A DNA stretch of 64,000 bases, taken from NCBI RefSeq assembly GCF_900115805.1, contig NZ_FOXU01000005.1, positions 1-64,000 on the forward strand, given 5' to 3'. How positions within the stretch are numbered: the first letter of the stretch is position 1; every line of letters starts with the position of its first letter. The DNA comes from Psychrobacillus psychrotolerans (GTDB taxonomy: Bacteria; Bacillota; Bacilli; Bacillales_A; Planococcaceae). Below the pieces are notes generated by a model. The model saw only the letters and a list, made by a program, of their open reading frames with translations, had not been told where the DNA came from and made no database searches. Below, in pieces: positions 8,669 through 18,657 of this stretch. The position numbers and the translations under genes are program-made.

Positions 8669-9181
8669 ATGGCTAAAGTAGCAACATTAATCACAAATAT
8701 GTTTGAGGACGTAGAATACACAGGTCCAGCACAAGCACTAAACGATGCAGGACATGAGGTATTTGCAATTGAAAAAGAAGCAGGTAAAGAGGTAACAGGG
8801 AAAAACGGCGAAGCTACGGTGAAAATCGATTATGGCATTGACGAAGTAAAACCTGAAGACTTTGACGCATTATTTATACCTGGAGGATTTTCACCAGATA
8901 TTTTACGAGCAGATGATCGTTTTGTTCAATTTGCGAAGTATTTTATGGATGAGAAAAAACCAGTGTTTGCAATTTGTCATGGTCCACAATTACTCATCAC
9001 TGCGAAGACGTTAGATGGTAGAGATGCGACAGGATATAAGTCGATCAAAGTGGACTTAGAAAATGCCGGTGTAAAATTCCATGACGAAGAAGTATTCGTT
9101 TGTCAAAATCAATTGGTAACAAGCCGTACACCAGACGATATTCCAGCGTTTAATAGAGAAATCGTTAAGCTGTTAGGTTAA
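8669..9181 (+). CDS. DJ-1/PfpI family protein (YfkM/general stress protein 18 type)
   Basis: 170-residue single-domain DJ-1/PfpI protein. The nucleophile elbow AICHGPQ places the reactive cysteine at about residue 103. The IPGGFSPDILR segment and the final NQLVTSRTPDDIPAFNREIV region match the YfkM/YraA branch. Relatives act as general stress proteins or in methylglyoxal/protein deglycation; proteolysis has been claimed for PfpI. The ATG at 8669 has AAGGAGTGAGG in front. It is followed by its own terminator. Confidence 0.88.
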   Translation: MAKVATLITNMFEDVEYTGPAQALNDAGHEVFAIEKEAGKEVTGKNGEATVKIDYGIDEVKPEDFDALFIPGGFSPDILRADDRFVQFAKYFMDEKKPVFAICHGPQLLITAKTLDGRDATGYKSIKVDLENAGVKFHDEEVFVCQNQLVTSRTPDDIPAFNREIVKLLG

Positions 9182-9211
9182 TTATAGTAATATAAACTAT
9201 ATAAAATTATT

Positions 9212-9246
9212 AAGAGCATCTTCTTTTATTGGAAGATGCTCTTTTA
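9212..9246 (+). terminator. Terminator behind the DJ-1/PfpI gene
   Basis: Perfect 12-bp stem (9212-9223 with 9232-9243) and a T-rich tail. Confidence 0.85.
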
Positions 9247-9339
9247 ATTGATAGAATATTCTTATTTATTTTAGGCGTTTCTTTCATTATACTTAAGGAA
9301 TTAAATCATATCGGTATAAAGGTATGAGGGGGAGTTCAT

Positions 9340-10944
9340 ATGGATTATTTACATCACCCGTTTCAAGGAAAGCGTCATACGGTATTTGCTAAAAAGGGTA
9401 TGGTAGCAACTTCACAGCCTTTAGCTGCTCAGGCAGGATTAGATATCTTAAAAAAAGGTGGTAATGCAATTGATGCGGCAATTGCTACGGCAGCAGCACT
9501 TACCGTTGTAGAACCGACCTCTAACGGAATTGGCGGAGACGCTTTTGCATTAGTATGGACAAAAGATAAGCTCTACGGTTTAAACGCATCTGGTCCTGCA
9601 CCGCAGTCGATATCCCCAGAAGCGATAAGAGAAAAAGGGTATGATGAAATGCCTGTTCACGGTGTGATTCCTGTGACCGTCCCAGGAGTTCCTGCTGCTT
9701 GGGCTGCCTTATCAGAAAGATTTGGTAAACTCTCGCTCCAAGAAGTTTTAGAACCTGCTATTCAATACGCAGAAGAAGGATACCCGTTAACTCCAATCCT
9801 GGGAAAATACTGGAAACTAGCCTATGATAAATATAAAACTACATTTACTTCAGAGGAATTTAATGCTTGGTTTGAAACCTTTGCACCAAATGGACGAGCT
9901 CCAGAAATAGGCGAGATGTGGAACTCTCCTAATCACGCACGTTCACTTCGAGCGATAGGAGAAACGAATGCCCGTGACTTTTATGAGGGGGAAACTGCCG
10001 ACAAAATCGATACGTTTATGAAAAAACATGGAGGCTATTTATCGAAAGAAGATCTTCGTACATACAAGGTGGAGTGGGTAGAGCCTATTTCGGTCAACTA
10101 TAAGAGTTATGATGTTTGGGAAATCCCGCCAAATGGACAAGGAATGGTTGCATTAATGGCACTGAATATATACAAGCACTTAGGGGAACCGAGATGGCAA
10201 AGTAAGGAAACTCTCCACCATCAAATAGAAGCGATGAAGTTAGCTTTCACAGATGGGTTAGCTTTTATAACGGAGTCTGCGGAAATGCCGATAAGCGTAG
10301 AACAATTATTATCAGAGGAATACGCAAATAAAAGATCCAACGTAATAAACGAAGAAGCTGGCAATCCAGAAATCTATGACATCCCTAAAGGCGGAACGGT
10401 ATATTTAGCGACAGCAGATGAAGAAGGTAATATGGTTTCTTACATCCAAAGTAACTATATGGGATTTGGATCAGGGATAGTTATTCCGAATACAGGAATC
10501 GCTTTGCAAAATAGAGGGCATGACTTCTCTTTAGATGTCGCGCACCCAAATATATTAAAGCCCGGGAAAAGAACATTACATACTATTATTCCAGGCTTCT
10601 TAAGCAAAAATGGGAAGGCGGTAGGACCTTTCGGAGTAATGGGTGGATATATGCAGCCACAAGGGCATTTCCAGGTTGTGACGAATACAGTAGACTATAT
10701 GCTAAACCCACAGGCTACATTAGATATGCCTCGTTGGCAGTGGATAAAAGGGAAAGTAATTCATGTAGAACCAGAATTCCCTAGCTATCTTGTACAAAGT
10801 CTAATAGGAAAAGGGCATCAAGTTCAGATTGCTTCGGACGGTGGGACATTCGGCAGAGGTCAGATTATTTGGCGTAATGCTGAAACTGGGGTTCTACAAG
10901 GAGGAACAGAGTCTCGTACGGATGGTTCAATTGCAGCATGGTAA
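9340..10944 (+). CDS. Gamma-glutamyltransferase family protein (YwrD-like)
   Basis: Ntn-hydrolase of the gamma-glutamyltranspeptidase superfamily, which self-cleaves and transfers or hydrolyses gamma-glutamyl groups. The N-terminal part has GMVATSQPLAAQAG, GGNAIDAAIATAAALTVVEP and NGIGGDAFAL, the large-subunit pattern. The predicted nucleophile is T353 in PKGGTVYLATAD, where the small subunit would begin. There is no signal peptide, unlike secreted Ggt, so it should act in the cytoplasm like YwrD-type paralogues. The precise substrate (glutathione, gamma-glutamyl peptide or other) is unknown. AGGGGGAG precedes the ATG. Monocistronic. Confidence 0.88.
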   Translation: MDYLHHPFQGKRHTVFAKKGMVATSQPLAAQAGLDILKKGGNAIDAAIATAAALTVVEPTSNGIGGDAFALVWTKDKLYGLNASGPAPQSISPEAIREKGYDEMPVHGVIPVTVPGVPAAWAALSERFGKLSLQEVLEPAIQYAEEGYPLTPILGKYWKLAYDKYKTTFTSEEFNAWFETFAPNGRAPEIGEMWNSPNHARSLRAIGETNARDFYEGETADKIDTFMKKHGGYLSKEDLRTYKVEWVEPISVNYKSYDVWEIPPNGQGMVALMALNIYKHLGEPRWQSKETLHHQIEAMKLAFTDGLAFITESAEMPISVEQLLSEEYANKRSNVINEEAGNPEIYDIPKGGTVYLATADEEGNMVSYIQSNYMGFGSGIVIPNTGIALQNRGHDFSLDVAHPNILKPGKRTLHTIIPGFLSKNGKAVGPFGVMGGYMQPQGHFQVVTNTVDYMLNPQATLDMPRWQWIKGKVIHVEPEFPSYLVQSLIGKGHQVQIASDGGTFGRGQIIWRNAETGVLQGGTESRTDGSIAAW

Positions 10945-10960
10945 GAGATTATCTTGTGTT

Positions 10961-10995
10961 AAAAGAGCCATTACCATAGTAATGGCTCTTTTAGT
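10961..10995 (+). terminator. Terminator behind the ggt-like gene
   Basis: Perfect 13-bp stem (10961-10973 with 10980-10992), 6-base loop, ending in TTTT. Confidence 0.87.
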
Positions 10996-11022
10996 CGGTT
11001 AAAGTCCCCTACACCCATTAAA

Positions 11023-11051
11023 TTGACGAGCATACTATGAACATATATAAT
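11023..11051 (+). promoter_or_regulatory. Sigma-A promoter of glmS
   Basis: TTGACG at 11023-11028, a 17-base spacer and a perfect TATAAT at 11046-11051. Transcription would start near 11058 and include the ribozyme. Confidence 0.8.
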
Positions 11052-11130
11052 GTAGAAGTTGCTAATCTAGTATTAGTAACCGCGTAGAAGTGGAGGACAG
11101 GTAACGCGTAAAATATAGAAAACAATTATA

Positions 11131-11300
11131 GCGCCAGAGCTGAAGAAATTGGACGGAAAATCATCTTCAGCAGACGAGGTGGAGGTTATCGAAATTTCGG
11201 CGGATGCCTCCCGACCGTATTTGCCCGGTTGTTATTCTTTTTCATAAAACATTCGAGTGATCGAATGACAGGTGGAATAGAAGGCATTCTTTGCTTAATT
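11131..11300 (+). ncRNA. glmS ribozyme: glmS ribozyme (glucosamine-6-phosphate riboswitch)
   Basis: Conserved blocks of the glmS catalytic riboswitch occur in order: GCGCCAGAGCTG at 11131, GACGAGGTGGAGGTTATCGA near 11173-11192, and TTTCGGCGGATGCCTCCCG near 11197-11215. P3/P4-like pairing follows to about 11300. Self-cleavage is expected just 5' of G11131. Glucosamine-6-phosphate acts as cofactor, and cleavage destabilises the glmS message, giving product feedback. The 3' limit is approximate. GlmS starts 65 bases later. Confidence 0.94.
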
Positions 11301-11364
11301 GGCTACTACACGCCTTGTGTAGGGAGCTTATTTTGACATGAATGTAAACGGAGGAATTTAAATT

Positions 11365-13167
11365 ATGTGTGGAATTGTTGGATATATTGGAGAAATAGAT
11401 GCAAAAGAAATTTTATTAAAAGGGTTAGAGAAGTTAGAATACCGCGGTTATGATTCAGCAGGTATTGCTGTGCTTAACGAAGATGGAGTTATGGTATTTA
11501 AAGAAAAAGGTCGAATTGCGGATTTACGTGGCGTAGTAGATACAGAAGTAGCGGCAACTATTGGAATTGGTCATACTCGCTGGGCAACTCACGGAGTACC
11601 AAACCATGAAAATGCACATCCTCATCAAAGTACAACTAAACGCTTCACATTAGTGCATAATGGAGTAATTGAAAACTATCATTTGATGAAAAAAGCTTAT
11701 TTATCGGACGTGGAAATGGCTTCTGAGACAGATACAGAAGTAATTGTACAACTTATAGAGCGTTTTTCTAAAGACGGATTATCTACAGTTGATGCACTTC
11801 GCAAAACATTGCATTTAATACATGGTTCGTACGCACTTGCTTTACTGGATAATGAAGACGAAGACACTATTTATGTAGCAAAAAACAAATCACCATTACT
11901 AGTTGGTGTTGGAGAAGGATTCAATGTTGTAGCTTCGGATGCAATGGCGATGCTTCAAGTAACTGAGCAATATGTGGAACTTCATGATCAAGAAATCGTA
12001 ATCGTACGCAAAGATTCTGTAGAAATTCAAACATTGGAAGGCACAAAAGTTGAACGTGCACCATATAAAGCAGAACTAGATATGAGCGATATTGAAAAAG
12101 GAACATATCCTCACTATATGTTAAAAGAAATCGATGAGCAGCCAGCTGTTATTCGTAAAATTATTCAAGCTTATCAAAATGAGCAAGGGGAACTTGAAAT
12201 TGATCCTGCTATTTTAAAAGCACTGCAAGACGCTGACCGCCTGTACATTATTGCGGCAGGAACGAGCTATCATGGTGGGTTAATCGGAAAAGAATACTTT
12301 GAAAAAATTGCAGGTATACCAGTAGAGGTTCATATTTCTAGTGAATTCGGTTATAATATGCCACTACTTTCTGAAAAACCAATCTTCATGTTCCTAACAC
12401 AATCAGGAGAAACTGCGGATAGCAGACAAGTTCTTGTAAAGATTAAAAAATTAGGTTACCCAACGATCACGATGACTAACGTACCAGGTTCTACTCTTTC
12501 CCGTGAAGCAGATCACACACTTTTACTTCATGCTGGTCCGGAGATTGCTGTGGCTTCCACTAAAGCATATGTTGCACAGGTTGCTGTTTTAATGGTAACG
12601 GCTTCTGTATACGCACTTGCTCAAGGGAAAACATTAGACTATGATGCTGTAAAAGAATTAGGAATTGTAGCCAATGCTGTTCAAGCAATTGTAGATTCTA
12701 AAGAAGAAATGGAAGAAATCGCGAAAGAGTTTTTAGCTACTACTAGAAATGCATTTTTCATTGGTCGTAACGTAGATTTCTACGTAAGCCAAGAAGGTGC
12801 ATTAAAACTTAAAGAAATTTCATATATCCAAGCAGAAGGATTTGCTGGAGGAGAGCTAAAACATGGTACTATCGCTCTTATTGAAGACGGTACACCAATC
12901 ATCGCTCTAGCTACACAAAAAGCAGTAAGCCTTAATATTCGTGGTAATGTGAAAGAAGTAGTTGCACGTGGCGCTAACCCATGTATTATTGCAATGGAAG
13001 GCCATGAGGAAGAAGGAGATCGTTACGTACTGCCAAAAGTAAACGAGCTCTTCGCTCCACTAGTAGCCGTAATTCCATTACAACTTATCAGCTATTATGC
13101 AGCATTGCACAGAGACTGCGACGTAGATAAACCTAGAAATCTAGCTAAATCAGTAACAGTTGAATAG
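11365..13167 (+). CDS. glmS: Glutamine-fructose-6-phosphate aminotransferase
   Basis: Makes glucosamine-6-phosphate from fructose-6-phosphate and glutamine, the entry step to UDP-GlcNAc. Class II glutamine amidotransferase domain with the catalytic Cys2 exposed after Met removal (MCGIVGYIG), and EYRGYDSAG. Two SIS domains follow, with [18 protein letters not shown] and the C-terminal AKSVTVE. 600 residues, the family length. GGAGGAATTT precedes the ATG. Expression should be set by the sigma-A promoter and the ribozyme upstream. Confidence 0.98.
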   Translation: MCGIVGYIGEIDAKEILLKGLEKLEYRGYDSAGIAVLNEDGVMVFKEKGRIADLRGVVDTEVAATIGIGHTRWATHGVPNHENAHPHQSTTKRFTLVHNGVIENYHLMKKAYLSDVEMASETDTEVIVQLIERFSKDGLSTVDALRKTLHLIHGSYALALLDNEDEDTIYVAKNKSPLLVGVGEGFNVVASDAMAMLQVTEQYVELHDQEIVIVRKDSVEIQTLEGTKVERAPYKAELDMSDIEKGTYPHYMLKEIDEQPAVIRKIIQAYQNEQGELEIDPAILKALQDADRLYIIAAGTSYHGGLIGKEYFEKIAGIPVEVHISSEFGYNMPLLSEKPIFMFLTQSGETADSRQVLVKIKKLGYPTITMTNVPGSTLSREADHTLLLHAGPEIAVASTKAYVAQVAVLMVTASVYALAQGKTLDYDAVKELGIVANAVQAIVDSKEEMEEIAKEFLATTRNAFFIGRNVDFYVSQEGALKLKEISYIQAEGFAGGELKHGTIALIEDGTPIIALATQKAVSLNIRGNVKEVVARGANPCIIAMEGHEEEGDRYVLPKVNELFAPLVAVIPLQLISYYAALHRDCDVDKPRNLAKSVTVE

Positions 13168-13239
13168 AGTTAAAGTAATATATTTTGATGTCCAGTGACA
13201 TTAAAATAGGTTATCGAAATTTATAAAAGAATGCTAAAA

Positions 13240-13272
13240 CACCTCTCTAGTTTAACAGAGAGGTGATTTTTT
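13240..13272 (+). terminator. Terminator behind glmS
   Basis: Perfect 9-bp GC-containing stem (13240-13248 with 13257-13265), 8-base loop, then ATTTTTT. Confidence 0.88.
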
Positions 13273-13430
13273 GTTGAATACTAATGTCTTTTTACAAATA
13301 CGCTCGAACTATCTGGTGCTTTACTTGAATCAAGTGGATGCCTGTAAGGTATCTTTTCTCTATTATCCATAAGTCAACATTCCCAGATTTTTAGAATGAA
13401 CAGTATGAAGCAATTATAGGAGAGTCCCAA

Positions 13431-14369
13431 ATGAAAAAGAAAATGAGCTATATAATCTTACTTTTAACAACCATCTTTATGATTGGTTGTACCAACTTAG
13501 AAGATGCATCCGTTACAGATGTAGAAACAGACCTACAAGAAGCAACCACAGTTGAGACAAATATAAATAGTGAAAAAGAAGAAGCTAACTCTACGGTTAT
13601 TGATGAACCAGAAGTAAAGGAGACACCAGCACAATCAAATAATGATATTTTTTCAGGATACAAACTTATTGAAGTTGATGGTGGTGATTTGTCTGGACAT
13701 CGTGAACCTAAAGTCGTTGTTGATATTGGTTATGGGGACCGTAAATATTGGGCATTTACTAATGAGTACGGACAACTAGTACGTGTCATTGCGGACCAAA
13801 TCATTTTACAAGATGACAGTAAAGAACCTGTATTATCGTCTGGCAGATACTATCGTGATGAGGCAAAGGTTCCTGGCGTCGAAAGTGACGTTTTAGATGA
13901 AGGACATATAATTGCTGATTCTCTCGGAGGGGTATCGAATGCTTATAATATTACCCCACAAGATAGTACGCTCAACCGACATGGTGATCAAGCTTATATG
14001 GAAGACGTGATCCGTAGAGCAGCTGGAGCTACTAATTTCGAAGCAATTATCACATATCCGAATACGGAAACGCAAATTCCTTCCAGTTATCAGTATACCT
14101 ATACTGTAAAGGGTAACGAAATCGTTGATAAATTTGACAATGTAAACCCTGATGAGGTAAATTCCTCACTCGGTCTAACTGGTAGTGAACCTGCTGAGTC
14201 AACTAGTTCAACTACAAGCGGCGATATTACTAGTGTTGATACAAATGGTAATGGACAGGTGACGATTAAAGAAGCAAAAGCAGCAGGTTTTAGTATGCCA
14301 ATAACGAGTGATCATTGGATATATCCATATATGCACGATGCTGATAAGGACGGTATGGTTGGTGAGTGA
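13431..14369 (+). CDS. Lipoprotein DNA/RNA non-specific endonuclease with C-terminal calcium-binding-like motifs
   Basis: Predicted exported nuclease. The signal has the lipobox FMIGC with C20 as the lipidated residue. A 50-residue acidic, Thr/Glu-rich linker follows. Residues about 75-245 resemble the Endonuclea_NS_2 beta-beta-alpha-metal fold: the DEGHIIADSLGG segment puts the catalytic histidine at about 159, with N173 and N182 in the following helix as likely metal ligands. The tail has two Asp-rich loops, DTNGNGQVTIKE (270-281) and DADKDGMVGE (303-312), like EF-hand/excalibur motifs on Bacillus surface nucleases. Likely role: extracellular nucleic-acid degradation or DNA uptake. Own promoter region and terminator. 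Confidence 0.85.
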   Translation: MKKKMSYIILLLTTIFMIGCTNLEDASVTDVETDLQEATTVETNINSEKEEANSTVIDEPEVKETPAQSNNDIFSGYKLIEVDGGDLSGHREPKVVVDIGYGDRKYWAFTNEYGQLVRVIADQIILQDDSKEPVLSSGRYYRDEAKVPGVESDVLDEGHIIADSLGGVSNAYNITPQDSTLNRHGDQAYMEDVIRRAAGATNFEAIITYPNTETQIPSSYQYTYTVKGNEIVDKFDNVNPDEVNSSLGLTGSEPAESTSSTTSGDITSVDTNGNGQVTIKEAKAAGFSMPITSDHWIYPYMHDADKDGMVGE

Positions 14370-14448
14370 GACCCTAGAACTTTGAGAAAAGATATAGGTT
14401 ACCAACTTAATGGTAATTGGCAGTTCTCAAATATTCTGTCGTGACGTA

Positions 14449-14480
14449 AAACTGGTTAGGTTGCCCTAACCAGTTTTTTA
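14449..14480 (+). terminator. Terminator behind the nuclease gene
   Basis: Perfect 12-bp stem (14449-14460 with 14465-14476), 4-base loop and TTT after the stem. Confidence 0.85.
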
Positions 14481-14586
14481 TTGGTGTTTAGAAAGGTAAC
14501 CCTTTGAGATTCATTACTAAAGAAAAGTTTTTACCTATCTTCTAAAAGGTCAACGCTGGCTTCTAATATATTGAATCGTATTAAAA

Positions 14587-14618
14587 TAAGGTTAACCAGT
14601 AAAATCTGGTTAACCTTA
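14587..14618 (-). terminator. Inverted repeat, probable terminator of the minus-strand small gene
   Basis: Perfect 13-bp inverted repeat (14587-14599 with 14606-14618), 6-base loop. Read on the minus strand it is followed by TTTTAA and lies about 60 bases past the stop of the gene at 14681-14947. The T tract is modest. Confidence 0.55.
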
Positions 14619-14680
14619 CGAAGCAATTAAGTTTTATCAGACCATAGGCGATATTAGCAATTGCATCTGATTAGCGTAAA

Positions 14681-14947
14681 TTAATTTTTAAAGGTATCAA
14701 CAAGTTGCTTAGCATCTATCATGGACATGCCTCTATGTTCCCTTAGATACTTCACGGTTTTAACAACACCAAGAGTTTTTAATTTTTCGCGAACCAAAGC
14801 GATTAATTCATCATTGTTTTCTTTGGGGCGCAGTTTCTGATTCTCTACCTTCAAAACGTGGATCTTCTTAGATTGACCAAAAATAATAAGTGATAATCCC
14901 AAGATTAATAAAATGAAAGATGTAATTAATACCCACTCAATATTCAT
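14681..14947 (-). CDS. Small membrane-anchored protein with an L7/L12-like C-terminal helix domain
   Basis: 88 residues from the ATG at 14947, which is preceded by GGAGGTTATTTT. One membrane helix (about residues 4-26) is followed by a short basic coiled segment and about 50 residues ending VKYLREHRGMSMIDAKQLVDTF. That ending resembles the C-terminal domain of ribosomal protein L7/L12 (the KxxRexxGlgLxeAKxLV pattern). Such anchored L7/L12-like proteins are known as uncharacterised families. It sits alone between a nuclease and the ars operon. Function unknown. Confidence 0.72.
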   Translation of the reverse strand: MNIEWVLITSFILLILGLSLIIFGQSKKIHVLKVENQKLRPKENNDELIALVREKLKTLGVVKTVKYLREHRGMSMIDAKQLVDTFKN

Positions 14948-15215
14948 AAAATAACCTCCATAATTTAGGCGTATTTCCATATTAACACGTTCAGCACATC
15001 TTTCCCAACTAGCTATCTGCTCACAAATTATAGTAACTAGTACGTTGCAATTAAATTAATTGAAGATTTTCCCCCATAGTTCGTGTGGAAGACTATCAAT
15101 GTTGCATAAAAATAGGGTGTCAATCAGATAGCGTTTGGTGTCCTTATTTTTAATGGTTAAACAAGCCATGAACAATGAAATGATGTGTTTCTTTTTTAAT
15201 GTCATATAAAAACAG

Positions 15216-15268
15216 TTGAAATTCATACATAAGCAAACTATTATATAAGGAGATGCTTATATAATAGT
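15216..15268 (+). promoter_or_regulatory. ars promoter with ArsR operator
   Basis: TTGAAA at 15216-15221, a 17-base spacer and TATTAT at 15239-15244. A perfect 13-bp inverted repeat (15237-15249 and 15256-15268, 6-base centre) covers the -10 and start site. This is the expected place for ArsR repression relieved by arsenite. The rest of 14948-15215 shows no gene. Confidence 0.78.
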
Positions 15269-15294
15269 CATTTACTGATCTAAGGAGGTACCTC

Positions 15295-15639
15295 ATGGAG
15301 TTATGGACAATTGAAATAGAGAAAGCTGCAATGATATTAAAATTGTTAGGAGATAAAACAAGGTTAACAATGCTCAAAATGTTAGAGGCACATGATTATT
15401 GTGTTTGTGAATTCGTTGAAATATTTAAAGTGAGTCAACCCGCTATTAGCCAGCACGTAAAGAAGTTAAAAGAAGCTGGATTAGTGTGTGAAACCAGAAG
15501 GAGTCAATGGATTATTTATTCTTTAAATAGGGATAGTGATATTCTTCCATTTGTTCAGAGCTTGATGGACCACCTACCAAACCAAGATTTTAAACTACAA
15601 CAATTAGAAAAACAGGGATTACGCATCTCATGTGAATAA
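15295..15639 (+). CDS. arsR: Arsenical resistance repressor ArsR
   Basis: ArsR/SmtB-family winged-helix repressor that leaves DNA on binding As(III)/Sb(III). The metal box is DYCVCEF with C36 and C38 in the recognition-helix region, as in classical ArsR. The DNA-reading helix is [18 protein letters not shown]. 114 residues. TAAGGAGGTACC lies ahead of the ATG. It is the first gene of arsR-arsB-arsC, with 14 and 21-base gaps, behind a promoter that carries a perfect palindrome. Confidence 0.94.
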   Translation: MELWTIEIEKAAMILKLLGDKTRLTMLKMLEAHDYCVCEFVEIFKVSQPAISQHVKKLKEAGLVCETRRSQWIIYSLNRDSDILPFVQSLMDHLPNQDFKLQQLEKQGLRISCE

Positions 15640-15653
15640 GGGAGGTTTGTATT

Positions 15654-16949
15654 TTGTCACCAGTTATTTTAGCATCATTAATTTTTATAATAACGCTTAT
15701 CTTCGTAATCTGGCAGCCAAGAGGTTTGAATATTGGATGGTCAGCCTGTGGAGGAGCCGTTATAGCGTTATTAGTGGGAGTTGTTGGTTTTAGTGATGTC
15801 CTCGAAGTAGTAGACATTACTTGGAACGCTACTCTATCGTTTATTGCAATTATACTTATTTCCTTAATATTAGATGAGATTGGCTTATTTGAATGGGCTG
15901 CATTACATATGGCAAGGGTTGCAAAAGGCAATGGGTTTAAGATGTTCATATATGTAAGTGTGTTGGGTGCTTTAGTTGCTGCCTTTTTTGCGAATGATGG
16001 AGCAGCGTTAATATTAACTCCAATTGTTTTGGCAATGGTTCGTAATTTAAATTTCAACGAAAAAATGATTTTCCCATTTATTATGGCGAGTGGGTTTATA
16101 GCAGATACGACTTCGTTACCTTTTGTTGTTAGTAACCTTGTTAATATTGTTTCAGCTGATTTCTTTCATATCGGTTTTGTTGAATATGCAACAAGAATGA
16201 TTATTCCTAATATATTCTCACTGATTGCAACTATCAGTGTATTACTATTTTATTTTAGAAAAAGCATTCCTAGATCATATAATTTATCCAAACTTAGAGA
16301 ACCAAAAGAGGCTATTAAAGACATTAAAATGTTCCATCTTTCATGGTTTGTACTGGCTTTATTAGTTATTGGTTATTTTAGTAGTGAGTTTATCCAAGTT
16401 CCAGTTTCCATAGTTGCTGGAATAGTAGCGATTTTCTTCATCTTAATGGCTAGAAGAAGTAATGCGGTTAATACAAGAACTGTTATTAAAGGAGCGCCAT
16501 GGAATATTGTGTTTTTCTCAATCGGCATGTATGTGGTCGTTTACGGTCTAGGGAATGCTGGACTGACTGGTGTGTTAGCAAGTGTGATTGAGGTAGCTGC
16601 AGAACAAGGTCTATTCGCAGCAACGATGTCAATGGGCTTCATTGCAGCCTTCCTGTCATCCCTGATGAATAATTTGCCAACCGTAATGATTGATGCATTA
16701 GCGATTGCTGAAACGAATACTTCTGGTACCATTCGCGAAGCACTTATTTATGCTAACGTGATTGGTTCTGATTTAGGGCCCAAAATAACACCGATTGGTT
16801 CTCTTGCAACTTTAGTTTGGCTTCATGTTTTATCTCAAAAGGGTGTAAAGATATCATGGGGCACTTACTTTAAAACAGGTATTGTCTTAACGATTCCAAT
16901 TTTATTCATTACCTTATTAGGTCTTTACATTTCGTTAAAATCGTTCTAA
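15654..16949 (+). CDS. arsB: Arsenite efflux permease ArsB
   Basis: Integral membrane exporter of arsenite/antimonite, 431 residues with about 10-12 helices. Family features are the opening [50 protein letters not shown] and, in the second half, [16 protein letters not shown] and [20 protein letters not shown]. No ArsA ATPase is nearby, so it would be driven by the membrane potential. The start is TTG at 15654, with AGGGAGGT 7 bases ahead; no better start exists. Confidence 0.95.
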   Translation: MSPVILASLIFIITLIFVIWQPRGLNIGWSACGGAVIALLVGVVGFSDVLEVVDITWNATLSFIAIILISLILDEIGLFEWAALHMARVAKGNGFKMFIYVSVLGALVAAFFANDGAALILTPIVLAMVRNLNFNEKMIFPFIMASGFIADTTSLPFVVSNLVNIVSADFFHIGFVEYATRMIIPNIFSLIATISVLLFYFRKSIPRSYNLSKLREPKEAIKDIKMFHLSWFVLALLVIGYFSSEFIQVPVSIVAGIVAIFFILMARRSNAVNTRTVIKGAPWNIVFFSIGMYVVVYGLGNAGLTGVLASVIEVAAEQGLFAATMSMGFIAAFLSSLMNNLPTVMIDALAIAETNTSGTIREALIYANVIGSDLGPKITPIGSLATLVWLHVLSQKGVKISWGTYFKTGIVLTIPILFITLLGLYISLKSF

Positions 16950-16970
16950 CTAAAGGAGGGTACTTAATTT

Positions 16971-17390
16971 ATGTCTAAAAAAACAATTTACTTTTTATGT
17001 ACTGGAAATTCGTGCAGAAGCCAAATGGCAGAAGGCTGGGGAAAAAGATATTTAGGTGACGAGTGGGAAGTTCTAAGTGCGGGCATTGAAGCACATGGTT
17101 TAAACCCGAAAGCTGTTAAAGCTATGAATGAGATCGGAATTGATATTACTACCCAGACCTCAGATATGATAAATATGGAAACACTCAATAATGCAGATTT
17201 TGTGGTGACCCTTTGTGGCGATGCTGCAGATAAATGCCCAATGACACCACCACATGTAAAACGTGATCACTGGGGCTTTGAAGACCCTGCTAAAGCAGAA
17301 GGAACGGATGAAGAGAAGTGGACAACCTTCCAACGAGTTCGTGATGAAGTTGGTGAAAGAATTAAGCGTTTTGCTGAAACTGGGAATTGA
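16971..17390 (+). CDS. arsC: Arsenate reductase, thioredoxin-coupled
   Basis: Reduces arsenate to arsenite for export by ArsB. Low-molecular-weight phosphatase fold with the P-loop C10-TGNSC15-RS. The redox partners C82 ([11 protein letters not shown]) and C89 complete the thioredoxin-dependent C10/C82/C89 relay. 139 residues, matching B. subtilis and S. aureus pI258 ArsC. Last gene of the ars operon; a terminator follows. Confidence 0.96.
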   Translation: MSKKTIYFLCTGNSCRSQMAEGWGKRYLGDEWEVLSAGIEAHGLNPKAVKAMNEIGIDITTQTSDMINMETLNNADFVVTLCGDAADKCPMTPPHVKRDHWGFEDPAKAEGTDEEKWTTFQRVRDEVGERIKRFAETGN

Positions 17391-17416
17391 TTTAATGTAT
17401 GGTAAGTACAAGAGTT

Positions 17417-17450
17417 AAAAAGAACTTGAACCTTCAAGTTCTTTTTATTT
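17417..17450 (+). terminator. Terminator of the ars operon
   Basis: Stem of about 12-14 bp (17417-17429 with 17433-17446), AACCTT-type loop, T-rich 3' side. Confidence 0.85.
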
Positions 17451-17540
17451 ACCCTTCAGAAGTAAATATTAATTTTAGAGATCTTCATAAATACCTTAGA
17501 AAACCCATATAAAGTAAAAACAAATCATAAGGATGGTTAA

Positions 17541-18257
17541 GTGTCTTTCATCTGGGTTATTGGTTATTTGTGTACTGCGATTGGCTTTAGTATAGGTGGG
17601 TATATAGCTTGGAGCACGAAGGGTTTCCAGAACAAAACAGATTTTGTTTACAGTGTTTGTGCGGGGCTAACTCTTGGCATATTGAGTTTTGAAATTGCAC
17701 CAGAAGCAATAGAGCTAGGAAATTGGATTACTTTCATATTTGGTTTTGTTGTGGGAATCCTATTATTTGAAGCAGCACATATTATTTTGACAATCTTACT
17801 TGGAAAAACCGCGGATCAGCGTAAGGGTCTTCCTCCGAAGGTAGGAATCCTCTTATTACTCAGTATTTCATTCCACAATTTGCCGATTGGGATTGTTTTG
17901 GGTTCTACACATGATACAGCAGTAGAATTTTCAATGCTTCAAGCCATTCTCCTCCATAATATACCGGAAGGCATAATTGTATTTACTCTTTTGTTTGTAG
18001 CTGGTCAGAAGATTTGGTCCTGGTTCATATTTTCCTTACTTGTTGCAGCTCCTGTAGGATTGGGAGCTTATTTTGGCAGTACATTAGGAAACGGGAATCC
18101 TTTTTTATGGTCATTTTCAATTAGTTTGGCTGCGGGTACAATCTATATGATTATTGTGAAAGAAGTAATTATGGAAGCGATTAAGGATACTTCCAATGTA
18201 TTACTAATTTCTACTATTAGCTTTGGATGTATAGGATTGTATTTTTACTTTATATAA
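17541..18257 (+). CDS. ZIP family metal transporter
   Basis: 238-residue membrane protein with about 7-8 helices. The two ZIP signature helices are present: SFHNLPIGIV (near 120) and LHNIPEGIIV (near 146), whose His/Asn/Glu residues form the binuclear metal site. It would move Zn2+ or another divalent cation into the cytoplasm. The start is GTG at 17541 with only a weak AAGGAT site. It lies between the ars operon and the convergent czrA-czcD unit; an uptake-type family member beside efflux genes is notable but not unusual. Confidence 0.85.
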   Translation: MSFIWVIGYLCTAIGFSIGGYIAWSTKGFQNKTDFVYSVCAGLTLGILSFEIAPEAIELGNWITFIFGFVVGILLFEAAHIILTILLGKTADQRKGLPPKVGILLLLSISFHNLPIGIVLGSTHDTAVEFSMLQAILLHNIPEGIIVFTLLFVAGQKIWSWFIFSLLVAAPVGLGAYFGSTLGNGNPFLWSFSISLAAGTIYMIIVKEVIMEAIKDTSNVLLISTISFGCIGLYFYFI

Positions 18258-18312
18258 CGTTCTTCTTAAGTGAAAAATAATACCGTAAGATCTAGCTGGA
18301 GAGATTACATTA

Positions 18313-18627
18313 TTAATGTTTTGCATGGTCAATCGCTTGATGCAACAGATTCATAATGTGATCGTCAGCACTTGAATAATATAAGGTTGTGCCTTCACGT
18401 CGAAATTTTACTAAACGTAAATTTTTTAAAAACCGAAGTTGATGGGATACCGTAGACTGCCCTAAGTTTAGTTCCTCTGCAATATCATTTACTGAATACT
18501 CTTTGCAGCAAAGTAAATTTAATATCCGAATACGTGTTGGATCACCTAAAGCTTTAAATGTCTGGGATACGACAAACAGCGTTTCTTCATCCAAATCATG
18601 TGGGTTCGTTTGTACTTCTTCTCGCAT
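18313..18627 (-). CDS. czrA: ArsR/SmtB-family metal-sensing repressor, CzrA-like
   Basis: 104-residue winged-helix repressor. The recognition helix is [19 protein letters not shown]. The C-terminal alpha5 carries D-D-H-x9-H-x2-H in [19 protein letters not shown], which matches the Zn/Co-sensing alpha5 site of CzrA (Asp, His, His, His). GGAGG precedes the ATG with a spacing of about 11. It is the second gene of the minus-strand czcD-czrA unit. It should repress this unit and release on zinc or cobalt excess. The metal assignment is from the alpha5 ligands and the partner gene. Confidence 0.85.
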   Translation of the reverse strand: MREEVQTNPHDLDEETLFVVSQTFKALGDPTRIRILNLLCCKEYSVNDIAEELNLGQSTVSHQLRFLKNLRLVKFRREGTTLYYSSADDHIMNLLHQAIDHAKH

Positions 18628-18657
18628 ACTTTTTCATACCTCCGTTTATCACTTATA

